Shown: positions 24,551 through 33,352 of the stretch, in pieces
Layout of the letters: the number at the start of each line of letters is the position of its first letter
How positions within the stretch are numbered: the first letter of the stretch is position 1
DNA from: Ornithinimicrobium cerasi
GTDB taxonomy: Bacteria; Actinomycetota; Actinomycetes; Actinomycetales; Dermatophilaceae
Length of the DNA: 64,000 nt
Reading direction: 5' to 3'
Assembly: GCF_003702705.1 (NCBI RefSeq)
Contig: NZ_QZMN01000003.1
Span: 302,274-366,273, forward strand
Notes under the pieces: generated by a model
Seen by the model: the letters and a program-made list of their open reading frames with translations, nothing else
What the model was told of the DNA's origin: nothing
The model's database searches: none
Position numbers and translations under genes: made by a program

Positions 24551-24787
24551 ATGGCCATCAACATCGTCACCGACGAGACCGATCCGGACGGCTGGCCGAT
24601 CCGCTACGTCTCGCTCACCCCGGACGTCACGCGGGGCGCGCTTGCGGAGTGGGCCAGGACCCAGCCGGACGACCTCGCCGTCCACGTCCTCGCCGAGGAG
24701 GGCGGCCTGTCCGCCACCGAGATCGTCGACGTGCTCGAGCCCCAGGTCGGCTCCGTCGAGGTGCGCATCACCGACACCGATGCCTGA
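24551..24787 (+). CDS. Small acidic protein of unknown function (78 residues)
   Basis: The ATG at 24551 follows a good GGGAGGAG site. The product is soluble and acidic (MAINIVTDETDPDGWPIRYV at the N-terminus, EIVDVLEPQVGSVEVRITDT near the end), with no cysteine pairs or membrane segment. It does not match a family I know. Its 3' end overlaps the start of the downstream membrane-protein gene by eight bases, so the two products are probably made in fixed proportion and may interact. Because of the upstream palindrome array, expression might be regulated there. Confidence 0.7.
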   Translation: MAINIVTDETDPDGWPIRYVSLTPDVTRGALAEWARTQPDDLAVHVLAEEGGLSATEIVDVLEPQVGSVEVRITDTDA

Positions 24788-25913
24788 CCTGGGCCGGATC
24801 CCGACGGCGGTCGCGGCCGCCTTACGGGTCCTCCGGCACGGGAAGGACGGCGCCGACGGCGGGGCTGCTCCGACGGCCGGCGGTGGCGCGGGAGGTGGCT
24901 CCAGCGGCGCGACGGCGGCCACGGCTGGTGGGGGTGGCGGTGGCGGATCGGGGGGCGACGCAGCACCGGTCAACCCGTTCGCCCGCGAGGACGAGCAGCT
25001 GCTCACCTCGGTCAAGTGGCTCATCGGCGCCCTGGCCGCCATCGCAGCGCTCCTCGTCGCGGGCACGCAGCTCTCCGACGTGGGCCAGCTGACCTGGCCG
25101 GACGACCGGGTGCGGATGGTCGCGGCGGGCGTCACGGTCGTCGTCGTCCTGGTCTGCGTGGTCGTCTCGCTCGGGCTGCTCGCCTGGGTCCAGACCCCCG
25201 GTCCCGGCAGCGACATCGAGCGGCTGCAGGAGATCGTCCGTTCCCGCAGGCCCGCCGAGGTGCTGGACTCGGTCAGCCGGGACTCGGCATACCACCGGGG
25301 CGAGGGCGACCTGGACACGCTGCTGCTCCGGCTCGAGGAGGCGAGCGAGCGGCACTACGCGGCGAAGGCCGAGGTGGTCCGGGCCAGGCTCGCGGCCGCC
25401 GGCGAGGTCGTGCCGGGTCCGGCGGTGCTGGAGGTCGGTCTCGCCCAGGACCGTGCGGCCGCCCGGACGGCCGCGTACGCGAACCTGCGCGACGGCGTGC
25501 GGCGGGCCTCCCAGCTCGACCGGCACCTGCGCATCGGCGGCCGTGCCAGGCGGGTGTCCGCGGTCGTGCTGGGCCTCTCGCTCCTCTCGGCCCTGTCCCT
25601 CGTCGTCTTCGCCTGGGCCTCGCACCCTCCCGCGGACCCGGCGGAGGAGGCGGACGCGCTGCCGGCCAGGCCCGTCGGGGCGACTCTCGTCCTGCCGGAG
25701 GGGGAGGACCTGTGGGCGGACCGGCTGGGGGACGCCTGCGCCGACCGGGCCCGGCTCGGCGGGGTGCCGGTGGTGGCGCTCGCCACCTCCGAGGACGGCG
25801 TCGAGGTGGTGACCGTCCCGTCAGAGGACTGCCCGGAGCCGGTGCGGGTGCTCGTGCCCGTCGACGAGGGCACCGTGGTGGCCGACGAGCAGGTGCAGCC
25901 CGCCGGCGGCTAG
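24780..25913 (+). CDS. Membrane protein of unknown function with Gly/Ala-rich N-terminal linker
   Basis: A 377-residue protein starting within the preceding gene (ATG at 24780). After a short cationic N-terminus comes a low-complexity Gly/Ala/Thr linker, then two close membrane helices (LIGALAAIAALLVAGTQ and VTVVVVLVCVVVSLGLLAW). A helical cytoplasmic region follows with Arg/Glu-rich stretches, and a third membrane helix (VVLGLSLLSALSLVVFAW) near residue 270. The C-terminal 90 residues have two cysteines (ACADRARLGG and EDCPEPVRVLVP) and would be outside the membrane, where they could pair. No family recognised. It forms a two-gene unit with the 78-residue protein. Confidence 0.72.
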   Translation: MPDLGRIPTAVAAALRVLRHGKDGADGGAAPTAGGGAGGGSSGATAATAGGGGGGGSGGDAAPVNPFAREDEQLLTSVKWLIGALAAIAALLVAGTQLSDVGQLTWPDDRVRMVAAGVTVVVVLVCVVVSLGLLAWVQTPGPGSDIERLQEIVRSRRPAEVLDSVSRDSAYHRGEGDLDTLLLRLEEASERHYAAKAEVVRARLAAAGEVVPGPAVLEVGLAQDRAAARTAAYANLRDGVRRASQLDRHLRIGGRARRVSAVVLGLSLLSALSLVVFAWASHPPADPAEEADALPARPVGATLVLPEGEDLWADRLGDACADRARLGGVPVVALATSEDGVEVVTVPSEDCPEPVRVLVPVDEGTVVADEQVQPAGG

Positions 25914-26041
25914 ACGGGGCACGTGTGTCGGCAATCCGACGCTGGTGCACCGCCTCGATCTCCGACTGCCATCATCCCACGTCCGCTGTCTGCGACAAGC
26001 ACCGTGCTCCCCGAGGAGGTCGGGAGGGGACTGCATACCCG

Positions 26042-27280
26042 TCACCGCGTCTCGTCCCGCCGACGGGCGAGATACGTCTTCTCGGCCACGTTGCCGGTGA
26101 GACCGATCGCCCGGTCGTAGGCGGCGCGCGCCTCGCGGGCGCGGCCGAGGCGCCTCAGCAGGTCAGCGCGGGTGGCGTGCAGCGGGTGGTAGCCGTCGAG
26201 ACGGTCGGCGATCGCCTCCACCTCGGCGAGCCCCGCCTCCGGCCCGTCGGTCTCCGCGACGGCCACCGCCCGGTTGAGCCGCACGATGGGCGAGGGGTCG
26301 AGGTCCAGCAGGCGGTCGTAGAGGGAGACGACCTGTGCCCAGTCGGTGTCCCCGGCCGACGGGGCGCCGGTGTGGACGGCGCTGATCGCGGCGAGCAGCT
26401 GGTAACGCCCGGGCCGCTCGCCACCCGTCGCGACCACCACCGCCCGCTCCCGCACGATCGCGAGACCCTCGCCGACCAGCTCGGCGTCCCACGCGCCGCG
26501 GTCCTGCTCGGCCAGCGTGACCAGCTCACCGGTGCCGGAGAAGCGCGCCGGGCGCCGGGCGTCGGTGAGGAGCATGAGCGCCAGCAGACCGGCGACCTCG
26601 CGGTCCTGAGGGAGCAGCGTCCGGAGCAGCCGGGTGAGCCGGATCGCCTCGTCCGAGAGGTCGACCCGCACCGGGTCCTCGCCCGCGCCGGCCAGGTAGC
26701 CCTCGTTGAAGACCAGGTACAGCACCGCCAGCACCCCGGCCAGCCGCTCCCGGACGTCCGCCGCCGACGGCACCCGGTAGGGGATGGAGGCTGCCCTGAT
26801 CTTCCCCTTGGCCCGGGTGATCCGCTGCGCCATCGTCGTCTTCTGCACGAGGAACGCCCGGGCGATGTCGGCGACGCTGAGGCCGCCGAGCATCCGCAGC
26901 GTCAGCGCCACCCGCGCCTCCATCGCGAGCGCCGGGTGGCAGCAGGTGAAGACGAGCCGCAGCCGGTCGTCCTCGACCGGGCCCTTCGGCTCGGCGGGGG
27001 TGTCGTCGTGCAGCATGAGGGCCGCCTCGTGCTTGGCGTCGCGGCGGGACTCGCGGCGCAGCCGGTCGATCGCCCGGCGGGTGGCGGTGGTGACCAGCCA
27101 CCCACCGGGATTCGGAGGTATGCCGTCGCGCGGCCAGCGCTCGACCGCCGCCGCGAACGCCTCGGCCGCGGCCTCCTCGGCGACGTCGAGGTCGCCGAAG
27201 CGGCGGGCCAGGCCGGCGACCACCCGCGCCCACTCCTCGTGGTGGACGCGGGCGATCGCCTCGGACAGCGGGTCGGTCAC
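26042..27280 (-). CDS. ECF sigma factor of the YCII-associated type (ECF42-like)
   Basis: A 412-residue sigma factor, far longer than a normal ECF protein. Region 2 (VVAGLARRFGDLDVAEEAAA) and region 4 (LTLRMLGGLSVADIARAFLV) occupy the first 190 residues. The remaining 220 residues are a helical, TPR-like C-terminal domain (LNRAVAVAETDGPEAGLAEV; THADLLRRLGRAREARAAYD-like). This layout, with YCII/DGPF genes alongside, matches the ECF42 group, which works without a classical anti-sigma factor and depends on the C-terminal domain. The GTG at 27280 overlaps the stop of the upstream YCII gene (GTGA), making a three-gene operon with it and the next. Target promoters and inducing signal are unknown. 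Confidence 0.9.
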   Translation of the reverse strand: MTDPLSEAIARVHHEEWARVVAGLARRFGDLDVAEEAAAEAFAAAVERWPRDGIPPNPGGWLVTTATRRAIDRLRRESRRDAKHEAALMLHDDTPAEPKGPVEDDRLRLVFTCCHPALAMEARVALTLRMLGGLSVADIARAFLVQKTTMAQRITRAKGKIRAASIPYRVPSAADVRERLAGVLAVLYLVFNEGYLAGAGEDPVRVDLSDEAIRLTRLLRTLLPQDREVAGLLALMLLTDARRPARFSGTGELVTLAEQDRGAWDAELVGEGLAIVRERAVVVATGGERPGRYQLLAAISAVHTGAPSAGDTDWAQVVSLYDRLLDLDPSPIVRLNRAVAVAETDGPEAGLAEVEAIADRLDGYHPLHATRADLLRRLGRAREARAAYDRAIGLTGNVAEKTYLARRRDETR

Positions 27281-27663
27281 GACTCCAGCAGCGCCCGCAC
27301 GGACTCCTCGGACTGGAAGGGGCGCACCTCGACGGTGCCGCGGCAGGCCCGTGACCCCTCGGCCGCGAGTGCGAGCGCCTCGTCGAGGTCGGCGGCCTCG
27401 ATGACCCAGAAGCCGCCGAGGCACTCCTTGGTCTCCAGGTAGGGGCCGTCGGTGAGGACCGGTCGCTCCCCCTGAGCGTCGACGGTCGTCGCGGTCGAAC
27501 CTGGGTCCAGTCCGTCGGCGAAGACGAGGCGGCCCTCTCGCTCCAGTCTGTCGTTGAAGGCGCCGGTGTCGGCGAACGCCTCGAGCATGGCCTCCTTGGA
27601 GGGGTAGGGGCCGAACGGCTGGCGCTCGACCGGGCCGAACACGGACAGCAGGTACCTGGGCAT
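27277..27663 (-). CDS. YCII-related (DGPF) protein 2
   Basis: A 128-residue YCII/DGPF protein. The start ATG at 27663 gives MPRYLLSVFGPVE; upstream in-frame sequence overlaps the other YCII gene and is not needed. The signature TDGPYLETKECLGGFWVIEA is the DGPF motif of the family, and ALALAAEGSRACRGTVEVRP closes the ferredoxin-like fold. These small proteins are always found with ECF42-type sigma factors. Their biochemical role, perhaps binding a small molecule or modulating the sigma factor, has not been settled as far as I know. It is translationally coupled to the sigma factor. Confidence 0.9.
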   Translation of the reverse strand: MPRYLLSVFGPVERQPFGPYPSKEAMLEAFADTGAFNDRLEREGRLVFADGLDPGSTATTVDAQGERPVLTDGPYLETKECLGGFWVIEAADLDEALALAAEGSRACRGTVEVRPFQSEESVRALLES

Positions 27664-27664
27664 C

Positions 27665-28051
27665 TCAGACCTCCCCGGACCCGGCACGGGTGCTGTCGTG
27701 GGGCATGCGCGGCGGGAACCGGTGCACCTCCTGCGGCCACTCGAGGGCGACCGCGAGCCGACCGGCCCAGTGCCGCGCCGCCTCGTCGTCGGCCACGTCC
27801 ACGACGGCGAAGCCGCCGAGGTGCTCCTTCGTCTCCGCGTACGGCCCGTCGGTGAACACCGGCTCGCCGCCGGAGGCTTCGACGCTGCACAGCGCGGTCG
27901 AGCCGTCGATGCCGCCGTGGCTATAGACGAGGACGCCCTGCGCCTGCATGTCCTCGATCACCGGCCACACCGCCTCGCTCTTGGCGGTCAGCTGCTCCGG
28001 GGAGTGCTCGGGCACCCATTCGTCGTTGAAGGCGATGAGGTATTCCGTCAA
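27665..28051 (-). CDS. YCII-related (DGPF) protein 1
   Basis: A 128-residue YCII protein of the same fold as its neighbour. It begins with a TTG codon (MTEYLIAFNDEWVPEHSPEQ), preceded by an AGGAGAGGAG stretch at good spacing. Motifs are GEPVFTDGPYAETKEHLGGF and AVVDVADDEAARHWAGRLA. Its stop lies one base before the next YCII start. It is the first gene of the operon, so the promoter should lie just upstream, at 28052-28180. Confidence 0.88.
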   Translation of the reverse strand: MTEYLIAFNDEWVPEHSPEQLTAKSEAVWPVIEDMQAQGVLVYSHGGIDGSTALCSVEASGGEPVFTDGPYAETKEHLGGFAVVDVADDEAARHWAGRLAVALEWPQEVHRFPPRMPHDSTRAGSGEV

Positions 28052-28182
28052 CGTCGTCTCCTCTCCTCGTCGGTGACGGGGTCACCGTGCTCCACCGGGC
28101 GACCGGTCGGCCGCCCCCTGTACCTCTTCCACGAACGCGAGGGCCGGCATACGACACCGTGCCCGACCCTCATGCTCTCGCG

Positions 28183-28662
28183 TCAGGGGTATGCCGTCCC
28201 GGCGCGGCCGAGCGCGGTGAAGAAGGTCGACTTGCGCTCCTCGTAGTCCGCCTCGTCCGACGCCTCCCGCTTGAGGCGGTTGTACTCCTCCAGGAGCTCG
28301 GGGCGGCCGCTCAGCTCGCGCCAGCCGGTGACGAAGCGCACGTCGTGCTCGGAGCCGACCGGGGTGACGGCCAGCCCGGTCGGCAGGGTGCCCGGGATGC
28401 CGAAGACCGCCAGGGTCGCGGCCCAGGCGGTCGGGCTGGCGATCGGGTAGGCCGTCCGCAGGAGCCGCACCGTCTCGTCGAAGAGGTCGGCCGGCACGCG
28501 TAGGTGCAGGTCCACGTCACCCCTGGTCAGGGCGCCGGGGACGGACGTGGCGCCGGTCAGCTCCAGCTCGCCGGCGACGCCGAGGGCCGCCAGCTCGGCG
28601 GCGACGAGGTCGCGGGTCCGTCGGGCCTCCGCCTGCAGGTCGTCGGAGCGGAGGAGGTCCAT
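28183..28662 (-). CDS. GrpB-like nucleotidyltransferase-fold protein
   Basis: A 159-residue protein. The core TGATSVPGALTRGDVDLHLR corresponds to the GrpB signature (GSTSVPGL-x-K-P-x-x-D) with an altered loop, and the C-terminus has the family's typical EEYNRLKREASDEADYEERK. GrpB proteins have a nucleotidyltransferase fold; their substrate is not known. The conserved metal-binding position is kept as GDVDLHL. The gene is divergent from an ABC-F ATPase gene 62 bases away, so the two share a promoter region. Confidence 0.8.
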   Translation of the reverse strand: MDLLRSDDLQAEARRTRDLVAAELAALGVAGELELTGATSVPGALTRGDVDLHLRVPADLFDETVRLLRTAYPIASPTAWAATLAVFGIPGTLPTGLAVTPVGSEHDVRFVTGWRELSGRPELLEEYNRLKREASDEADYEERKSTFFTALGRAGTAYP

Positions 28663-28724
28663 CCGGGTGACGCTACGCCGTGCTGGCGGTCGGCGTCGGC
28701 CCCGTCGGCTGGGAGGATGGCGTG

Positions 28725-30449
28725 GTGACCGCGACGATCCAGGCCCGGGACGTGGCCGTCGGCCACGGGGCGACCATCCTCTTCTCCGGGCTCGACCTGG
28801 TGGTCGCGCCGGGTGACGTCGTGGGGCTCGTCGGGCCCAACGGTGCCGGGAAGTCCACCCTCCTGCACGTGCTGGCCGGTCGACGGGCCCCGGAGGCCGG
28901 CGAGGTCGTCGTCTCGCCCCGGACCGCGCACCTCGGGCTGCTCACCCAGGAGTCCGACGCGCGGGCCGGGGAGACGATCCGGCAGTCGCTCGCCCGCCGC
29001 ACGGGGGTCGGCGCCGCGGGGGAGGCGATGGAGGCCGCGGCCCAGCTGCTGGCCGACCACCCGGAGGAGGAGGCGAGCGGGACGGCATACTCGACCGCTC
29101 TGGAGGGCTGGCTCGCGCTGGGTGGCGCCGACCTCGACGAGCGGGCCGAGGAGGTCGCCGCCCGCCTGGGTCTGGCGGTGGACCTCGACCGCGAGGTGCG
29201 CACCCTCTCGGGCGGCCAGGCGGCGAGGGTGGGGCTGGCCGGGCTGCTGCTGTCGCGCTACGACGGCTACCTGCTCGACGAGCCGACCAACGACCTCGAC
29301 GTCGCGGGGCTGGACCTGCTGGAGGAGTTCGTCGTCGGGCTCGACGCCCCGGTGGTGCTCGTCAGCCACGACCGGGCGTTCCTCTCCGCCACGGTCACGA
29401 CGGTCGTCGAGATCGACCGCAGCCTGCAGCGGGTGGTGGCCTACGGGGGTGGCTACGACGCCTACCTGGAGGAGCGGTCGATCACCCGTCGGCACGCGCG
29501 CGAGGCCTACGAGGAGTATGCCGAGCGTCGCCGCGGCCTGGAGTCGCGCGCCCGGATGCAGCGTGACTGGATGAGCAAGGGGGTGCGGGCGGCCAACAGC
29601 AAGCTGGCGAGGCGCAAGGAGAGCGACAAGCACATCCGCTTCCACCAGCAGGCCACCTCGGAGAAGCAGGCGGCCAAGGCGCGGCAGACCCAGCGGATGA
29701 TCGAGCGGCTCGACGTGGTCGAGGAGCCGCGCAAGGAGTGGTCGCTGCAGTTCACCATCGCGCAGGCGCCGCGGTCGGGGGACGTGGTGGCGGTGGCCCG
29801 CGAGGCGGTGGTGCGGCGCACGGGGTCCTCGCCGGCGGGCGCCTTCGTCCTCGGGCCGGTCGACCTGCAGCTCGACCTCGGCGACCGGGTGGCGATCACC
29901 GGCCCGAACGGGTCCGGGAAGACGACGCTGCTGGCGCTGCTGCTCGGCCGGGAGGCGCCGGACGAGGGGAGCGTCACGTCCGGGTCGCGGGTCGTCGTCG
30001 GGGAGGTGGACCAGGCGCGCCGGCTGCTGGAGGCGGTGGACACGCCCCTGGCCCGGGTGCTCGCGACGGAGCTGCCGGAGTGGACCGACGCGGACCGACG
30101 GACGCTGCTGGCGAAGTTCGGGCTGGCAGGCGGGCACGTCGGGAGGCCGGCGTCGACCCTCTCGCCCGGTGAGCGGACCAGGGCGGCGCTGGCGCTGCTT
30201 CAGGCGCGCGGGGTCAACCTGCTCGTGCTCGACGAGCCGACGAACCACCTCGACCTGCCGGCGATCGAGCAGCTCGAGCAGGCGCTCGACGCGTTCGAGG
30301 GCACCCTGCTGCTGGTGACCCACGACCGGCGGATGCTGGAGACGGTGCGGCTGACGCGGCGGTGGGAGGTCGCGGACGGGGTGGTCACCGAGGTGCTGCC
30401 CGGTGCCGACACGGGTGCCGATCCTGCGGCCGGCGGAGGGGCACCCTGA
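28725..30449 (+). CDS. ABC-F family ATPase (ribosome protection / translation factor type)
   Basis: About 574 residues with two ABC domains and no membrane segments. Domain 1 has GLVGPNGAGKSTLLHVLAG, LSGGQAARVGLAGLLL and LLDEPTNDLD. The inter-domain linker (around residues 250-340) is charged and helical, as needed to reach the ribosomal P/E site. Domain 2 has GPNGSGKTTLLALLLG, LSPGERTRAALALLQA (Pro in place of the usual second Gly of the signature) and LVLDEPTNHLD. The GTG at 28725 follows GGGAGGA at good spacing; a GTG at 28722 is also possible. It could protect ribosomes from a macrolide-type drug or act as a housekeeping factor; the sequence does not decide. Confidence 0.9.
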   Translation: MTATIQARDVAVGHGATILFSGLDLVVAPGDVVGLVGPNGAGKSTLLHVLAGRRAPEAGEVVVSPRTAHLGLLTQESDARAGETIRQSLARRTGVGAAGEAMEAAAQLLADHPEEEASGTAYSTALEGWLALGGADLDERAEEVAARLGLAVDLDREVRTLSGGQAARVGLAGLLLSRYDGYLLDEPTNDLDVAGLDLLEEFVVGLDAPVVLVSHDRAFLSATVTTVVEIDRSLQRVVAYGGGYDAYLEERSITRRHAREAYEEYAERRRGLESRARMQRDWMSKGVRAANSKLARRKESDKHIRFHQQATSEKQAAKARQTQRMIERLDVVEEPRKEWSLQFTIAQAPRSGDVVAVAREAVVRRTGSSPAGAFVLGPVDLQLDLGDRVAITGPNGSGKTTLLALLLGREAPDEGSVTSGSRVVVGEVDQARRLLEAVDTPLARVLATELPEWTDADRRTLLAKFGLAGGHVGRPASTLSPGERTRAALALLQARGVNLLVLDEPTNHLDLPAIEQLEQALDAFEGTLLLVTHDRRMLETVRLTRRWEVADGVVTEVLPGADTGADPAAGGGAP

Positions 30450-30624
30450 GACGGATATCGCGGATCGTCGATCACCCCGGCAGGTGACAGGGGACCGACG
30501 GCCGCGGGCATGCCGTGGCGCACCCCGCCCGAACCGGCCGCAGGTGCAGGCCGCCGGTCGCGGCGAGGCGATCGCGCGGGCGAGGAGGGTCGGGCTGGGG
30601 CGGGAGTGAGCCGGCCCAGCCCCC

Positions 30625-31143
30625 TCACGACCGCCTGGCGACCCCGGAGTACGTCCCACCCACGGCCACCTGCGCGTCGGCGCGGACCACCGCCCGCGCA
30701 CCGTCGTCGCCGTCGAGGATGACCGTGGCGTCGATGGCGCCCCCCACCCGGGTGACGCCGGCATAGCTGAGCGCCCCCGACGTCGGGTCACCGAGCACCT
30801 CCCCGGAGAAGACCCCCTCGAAGCGGAAGACGTCGAAGGAGGTCCCGGGCGGCGACGCGAGCGCGTCGGAGCACGGGGCGAAGATCACGGCGGTCGTCGT
30901 GCCGACCGCCTCGCCGACCACGTCCCCGGAGAACGTCAGCGTGCCCTCGACCGTGAACTCGCACTTGTTGCCCCGCACGTCACGCGCCTGCAGCGTCGGG
31001 AAGTCGACGGAGGCCACGAACGACCCCTCGGCCCGCTGCGCCCCCGCGTCGGTGCCGGCGGCGGCGACCGCCGCGGTCGCCGGCACGAGCAGGAGGCCCG
31101 CCACGAGCGTGCTGGTGATCGTCCGTGCTCGCGTCGTCCTCAT
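30625..31143 (-). CDS. Secreted protein of unknown function (172 residues)
   Basis: The ATG at 31143 is inside the stop of the upstream transporter gene (ATGA). A signal peptide is clear: MRTTRARTITSTLVAGLLLV, ending near ATAAVAAAG. The mature part is beta-rich and contains two cysteines (NKCEFTVEG and FAPCSDALA) that may pair. No enzyme motif is evident. It is the last gene of a minus-strand run that begins with the WYL regulator, followed by the nickel/cobalt transporter. A metal-related role is possible by association only. Confidence 0.75.
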   Translation of the reverse strand: MRTTRARTITSTLVAGLLLVPATAAVAAAGTDAGAQRAEGSFVASVDFPTLQARDVRGNKCEFTVEGTLTFSGDVVGEAVGTTTAVIFAPCSDALASPPGTSFDVFRFEGVFSGEVLGDPTSGALSYAGVTRVGGAIDATVILDGDDGARAVVRADAQVAVGGTYSGVARRS

Positions 31144-32234
31144 GGCCGTTCCCCTCTCGTTCGCCGCACCCGTTCCGGTATGCCGAGCACGTGCCCCTCG
31201 AGTGTGGCACCGAGCCGCCGGGCGCGGGTCACGGTGAGCCGTAGCAGCGTCGCCAGCAGGACGGCGGCGAGCGCCCAGCCCCAGTAGTCGGTCGCCAGGG
31301 TGGTGGTCCACGCCAGCGGGTCCGGCCAGCCGCCCCAGGTCGACAGAGCGCCGGAGAGCGAGACCAGCCCGACGACACCGGCCACCACGACCGAGACCGC
31401 CGTGACCCCGACGTTGTACCGCCGCAGGCGCTCGGGCCGCTCGGCCGCACGGCCGTAGGCCAGCCGCGCCACCCACCCCTCCAGCAGGTCGAACGTCGAC
31501 ATGCCCGCCGCGAAGAGCACGGGCAGCGTCATCACGGCCCACCACGGCAGCTGGGCCACCCCTGCCGAGCCGGCGAGGACGAGCAGGCTCACCTCGGTGG
31601 CCGTGTCGAACCCGAGACCGAAGAGGAGTCCCACGACATACATCTGACGAGGTGTGCGGATCCGGGTGCCGATGCGGTCCAGCACCGCGGTCACCGGCCC
31701 GGCGGGGCCATGACCGCCGGAGGACCGCAGCGACACGACGTTGACCGCGGCGATCACGAGCAGGAAGACCCCGGCGACGAGCGGACCCCACACACTGGTG
31801 AACCGGTTCCACGTCGACTCGGCGCTCGTGGCCTCACGCACGAGGGTGGACAGCCCGGCCGCCACCAGCCCGGCCAGCACGACGACCACGGTGGAGTGGC
31901 CGAGGGAGAACCAGAACCCCACGTTCGTCGCCGGCCGGCCCTCCGCGACGAGCCGCCGGGTGGTGTTGTCGATCGCCGCGATGTGGTCCGCGTCGAACGC
32001 GTGCCTGGCCCCGAGGGTGAAAGCGGTGATGCCGACGGCGACGCCGAGGACCTGACCCTCCACGCCGCCCAGCTCCAGCCGGGCCGGCGCCACGAGCAGC
32101 ATCAGGCCACCCCAGCCGACGAGGTGGAGGAGGAGGACCGCGAGCGCGGCCAGGACCATGCTGCGGCGCTCGACCGCACTGAGGGTATGCCGTGGTGCCA
32201 CGTCGGTGCCAGACCTCGCGATGGCGCTGCTCAC
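31140..32234 (-). CDS. Nickel/cobalt transporter, HoxN/HupN/NixA (NiCoT) family
   Basis: A 364-residue permease with about eight membrane helices. The family signature in helix II is present as GARHAFDADHIAAIDNTTRR, with NVGFWFSLGHSTVVVVLAG in the next helix and LLFGLGFDTATEVSLLVLAG further on; all three contain the metal-contacting residues. NiCoT permeases import Ni2+ or Co2+ for urease, hydrogenase or cobalamin. Start is a GTG at 32234, only 22 bases after the WYL regulator stop, so it is probably co-transcribed with it. No riboswitch was recognised in the short gap. Confidence 0.92.
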   Translation of the reverse strand: MSSAIARSGTDVAPRHTLSAVERRSMVLAALAVLLLHLVGWGGLMLLVAPARLELGGVEGQVLGVAVGITAFTLGARHAFDADHIAAIDNTTRRLVAEGRPATNVGFWFSLGHSTVVVVLAGLVAAGLSTLVREATSAESTWNRFTSVWGPLVAGVFLLVIAAVNVVSLRSSGGHGPAGPVTAVLDRIGTRIRTPRQMYVVGLLFGLGFDTATEVSLLVLAGSAGVAQLPWWAVMTLPVLFAAGMSTFDLLEGWVARLAYGRAAERPERLRRYNVGVTAVSVVVAGVVGLVSLSGALSTWGGWPDPLAWTTTLATDYWGWALAAVLLATLLRLTVTRARRLGATLEGHVLGIPERVRRTRGERP

Positions 32235-32256
32235 CCGTCCGATCGTACGTGCGACC

Positions 32257-33231
32257 TCAGCCGGGTCCCTGGCCGGCCGAGGCCCGCGCCGCCCGGGCCA
32301 CGCGGGCGGTGATGTCCTCCAGGGCCGTCACCAGCTCCGGCGGGTCGAGCACCTCGAAGTCGGCCTCGAACATCAGCAGCCAGGCCGCCAGCGACGGCCA
32401 CGACCACGACCCGACCTCCACGGTGCACGAGCCGTCGCCGCGGGGGGTGACCGTGCCCTGGTCTGGCCGCACCCAGCGGGCGACCTGGGCGGCGGGGGCG
32501 TGCAGGACCACCCGCCCGCGGGCCGGCCACGCGTCCTCGTCCGGCGGCCGGACCAGGTCGGCGACCACCGCGTCCGAGAGCTCCCGGGCGGTGAAGCGCG
32601 GACCGACCGGCGCCCGCGGCCGCATCCGGTCCACCCGGAAGGTGCGCCAGCCGTCCCGGTCGAGGTCCCAGCCCACGGCATACCAGCGGCGCCCCCGGCT
32701 CACCAGCCGGTGCGGCTCCACCCGGCGCAGCGACGCGATCCCCTCCTTGTCGGTGTAGTCGAAGCGCAGCACCTGGTGGTCCCGGCAGCACTCGCCGACC
32801 TGCAGCAGCACGCCGGGGTCGACCGCGACCGTCGGGGCTGACGTCGGTGGCACGGCGAGCACCTGGAGGGCGTCGACCCGGTGCCGCAGCCGTGAGGGCA
32901 TCACCTGGCGGATCGTCGCGAGCGCCCGCACCGCGGCCTCCTCCACCCCGACCACGCCGAGCGCCGCGGTCTGCAGCGCGACCGCGACGGCGACCGCCTG
33001 CTCGTCGTCGAGCAGCAGCGGCGGCAGGTCGGCGCCGGGGGCCAGCCGGTAGCCGCCGGCCGGCCCCTTGGTCGTCTGCACCGGGTAGCCCAGCTCGCGC
33101 AGCCGGTCCACGTCGCGGCGCACGGTGCGCCGGCTCACCCCGAGCCGGTCGGCGAGCGCCTCGCCGGGCCAGTCCCGCCGCGCCTGGAGCAGGGAGAGCA
33201 GGCTGAGCAGCCGTCCGGACGGGGTGGTCAT
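32257..33231 (-). CDS. WYL-domain transcriptional regulator (HTH plus WYL/WCX)
   Basis: A 324-residue regulator. The N-terminal winged helix includes WPGEALADRLGVSRRTVRRD and VDRLRELGYPV. The WYL domain follows, with VLRFDYTDKEGIASLRRVEP, HRLVSRGRRWYAVGWDLDRD, and the C-terminal WCX extension. WYL regulators sense ligands or nucleic acid and control stress and defence genes. The gene is divergent from a DrrAB-type exporter (122 bases apart), with a perfect 12-base-arm palindrome between the two starts. This strongly suggests it controls both the exporter and itself. It also lies ahead of the NiCoT permease, which may share its transcript. Confidence 0.92.
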   Translation of the reverse strand: MTTPSGRLLSLLSLLQARRDWPGEALADRLGVSRRTVRRDVDRLRELGYPVQTTKGPAGGYRLAPGADLPPLLLDDEQAVAVAVALQTAALGVVGVEEAAVRALATIRQVMPSRLRHRVDALQVLAVPPTSAPTVAVDPGVLLQVGECCRDHQVLRFDYTDKEGIASLRRVEPHRLVSRGRRWYAVGWDLDRDGWRTFRVDRMRPRAPVGPRFTARELSDAVVADLVRPPDEDAWPARGRVVLHAPAAQVARWVRPDQGTVTPRGDGSCTVEVGSWSWPSLAAWLLMFEADFEVLDPPELVTALEDITARVARAARASAGQGPG

Positions 33232-33250
33232 GTCCTCGAGTATGCCGGGA

Positions 33251-33277
33251 GGTAGAGGTCAGGATCTGACCTCTACC
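33251..33277. promoter_or_regulatory. Palindromic operator GGTAGAGGTCAG-gat-CTGACCTCTACC
   Basis: A perfect inverted repeat with 12-base arms and a 3-base centre lies 19 bases from the WYL gene start and 75 bases before the DrrA start. It sits in a divergent promoter region rather than after a gene, so it is not a terminator. It is followed within a few bases by AT-richer CTTCTATCGTC, which could hold a -10 element for the exporter genes. The obvious ligand is the adjacent WYL-family protein, binding as a dimer. Confidence 0.75.
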
Positions 33278-33352
33278 GCTTCTATCGTCGGGAGGGAAGG
33301 GAGCCGGACGACGGACAGCGACGGCTGACAGCGGACACGGGAAGGGCGGACC

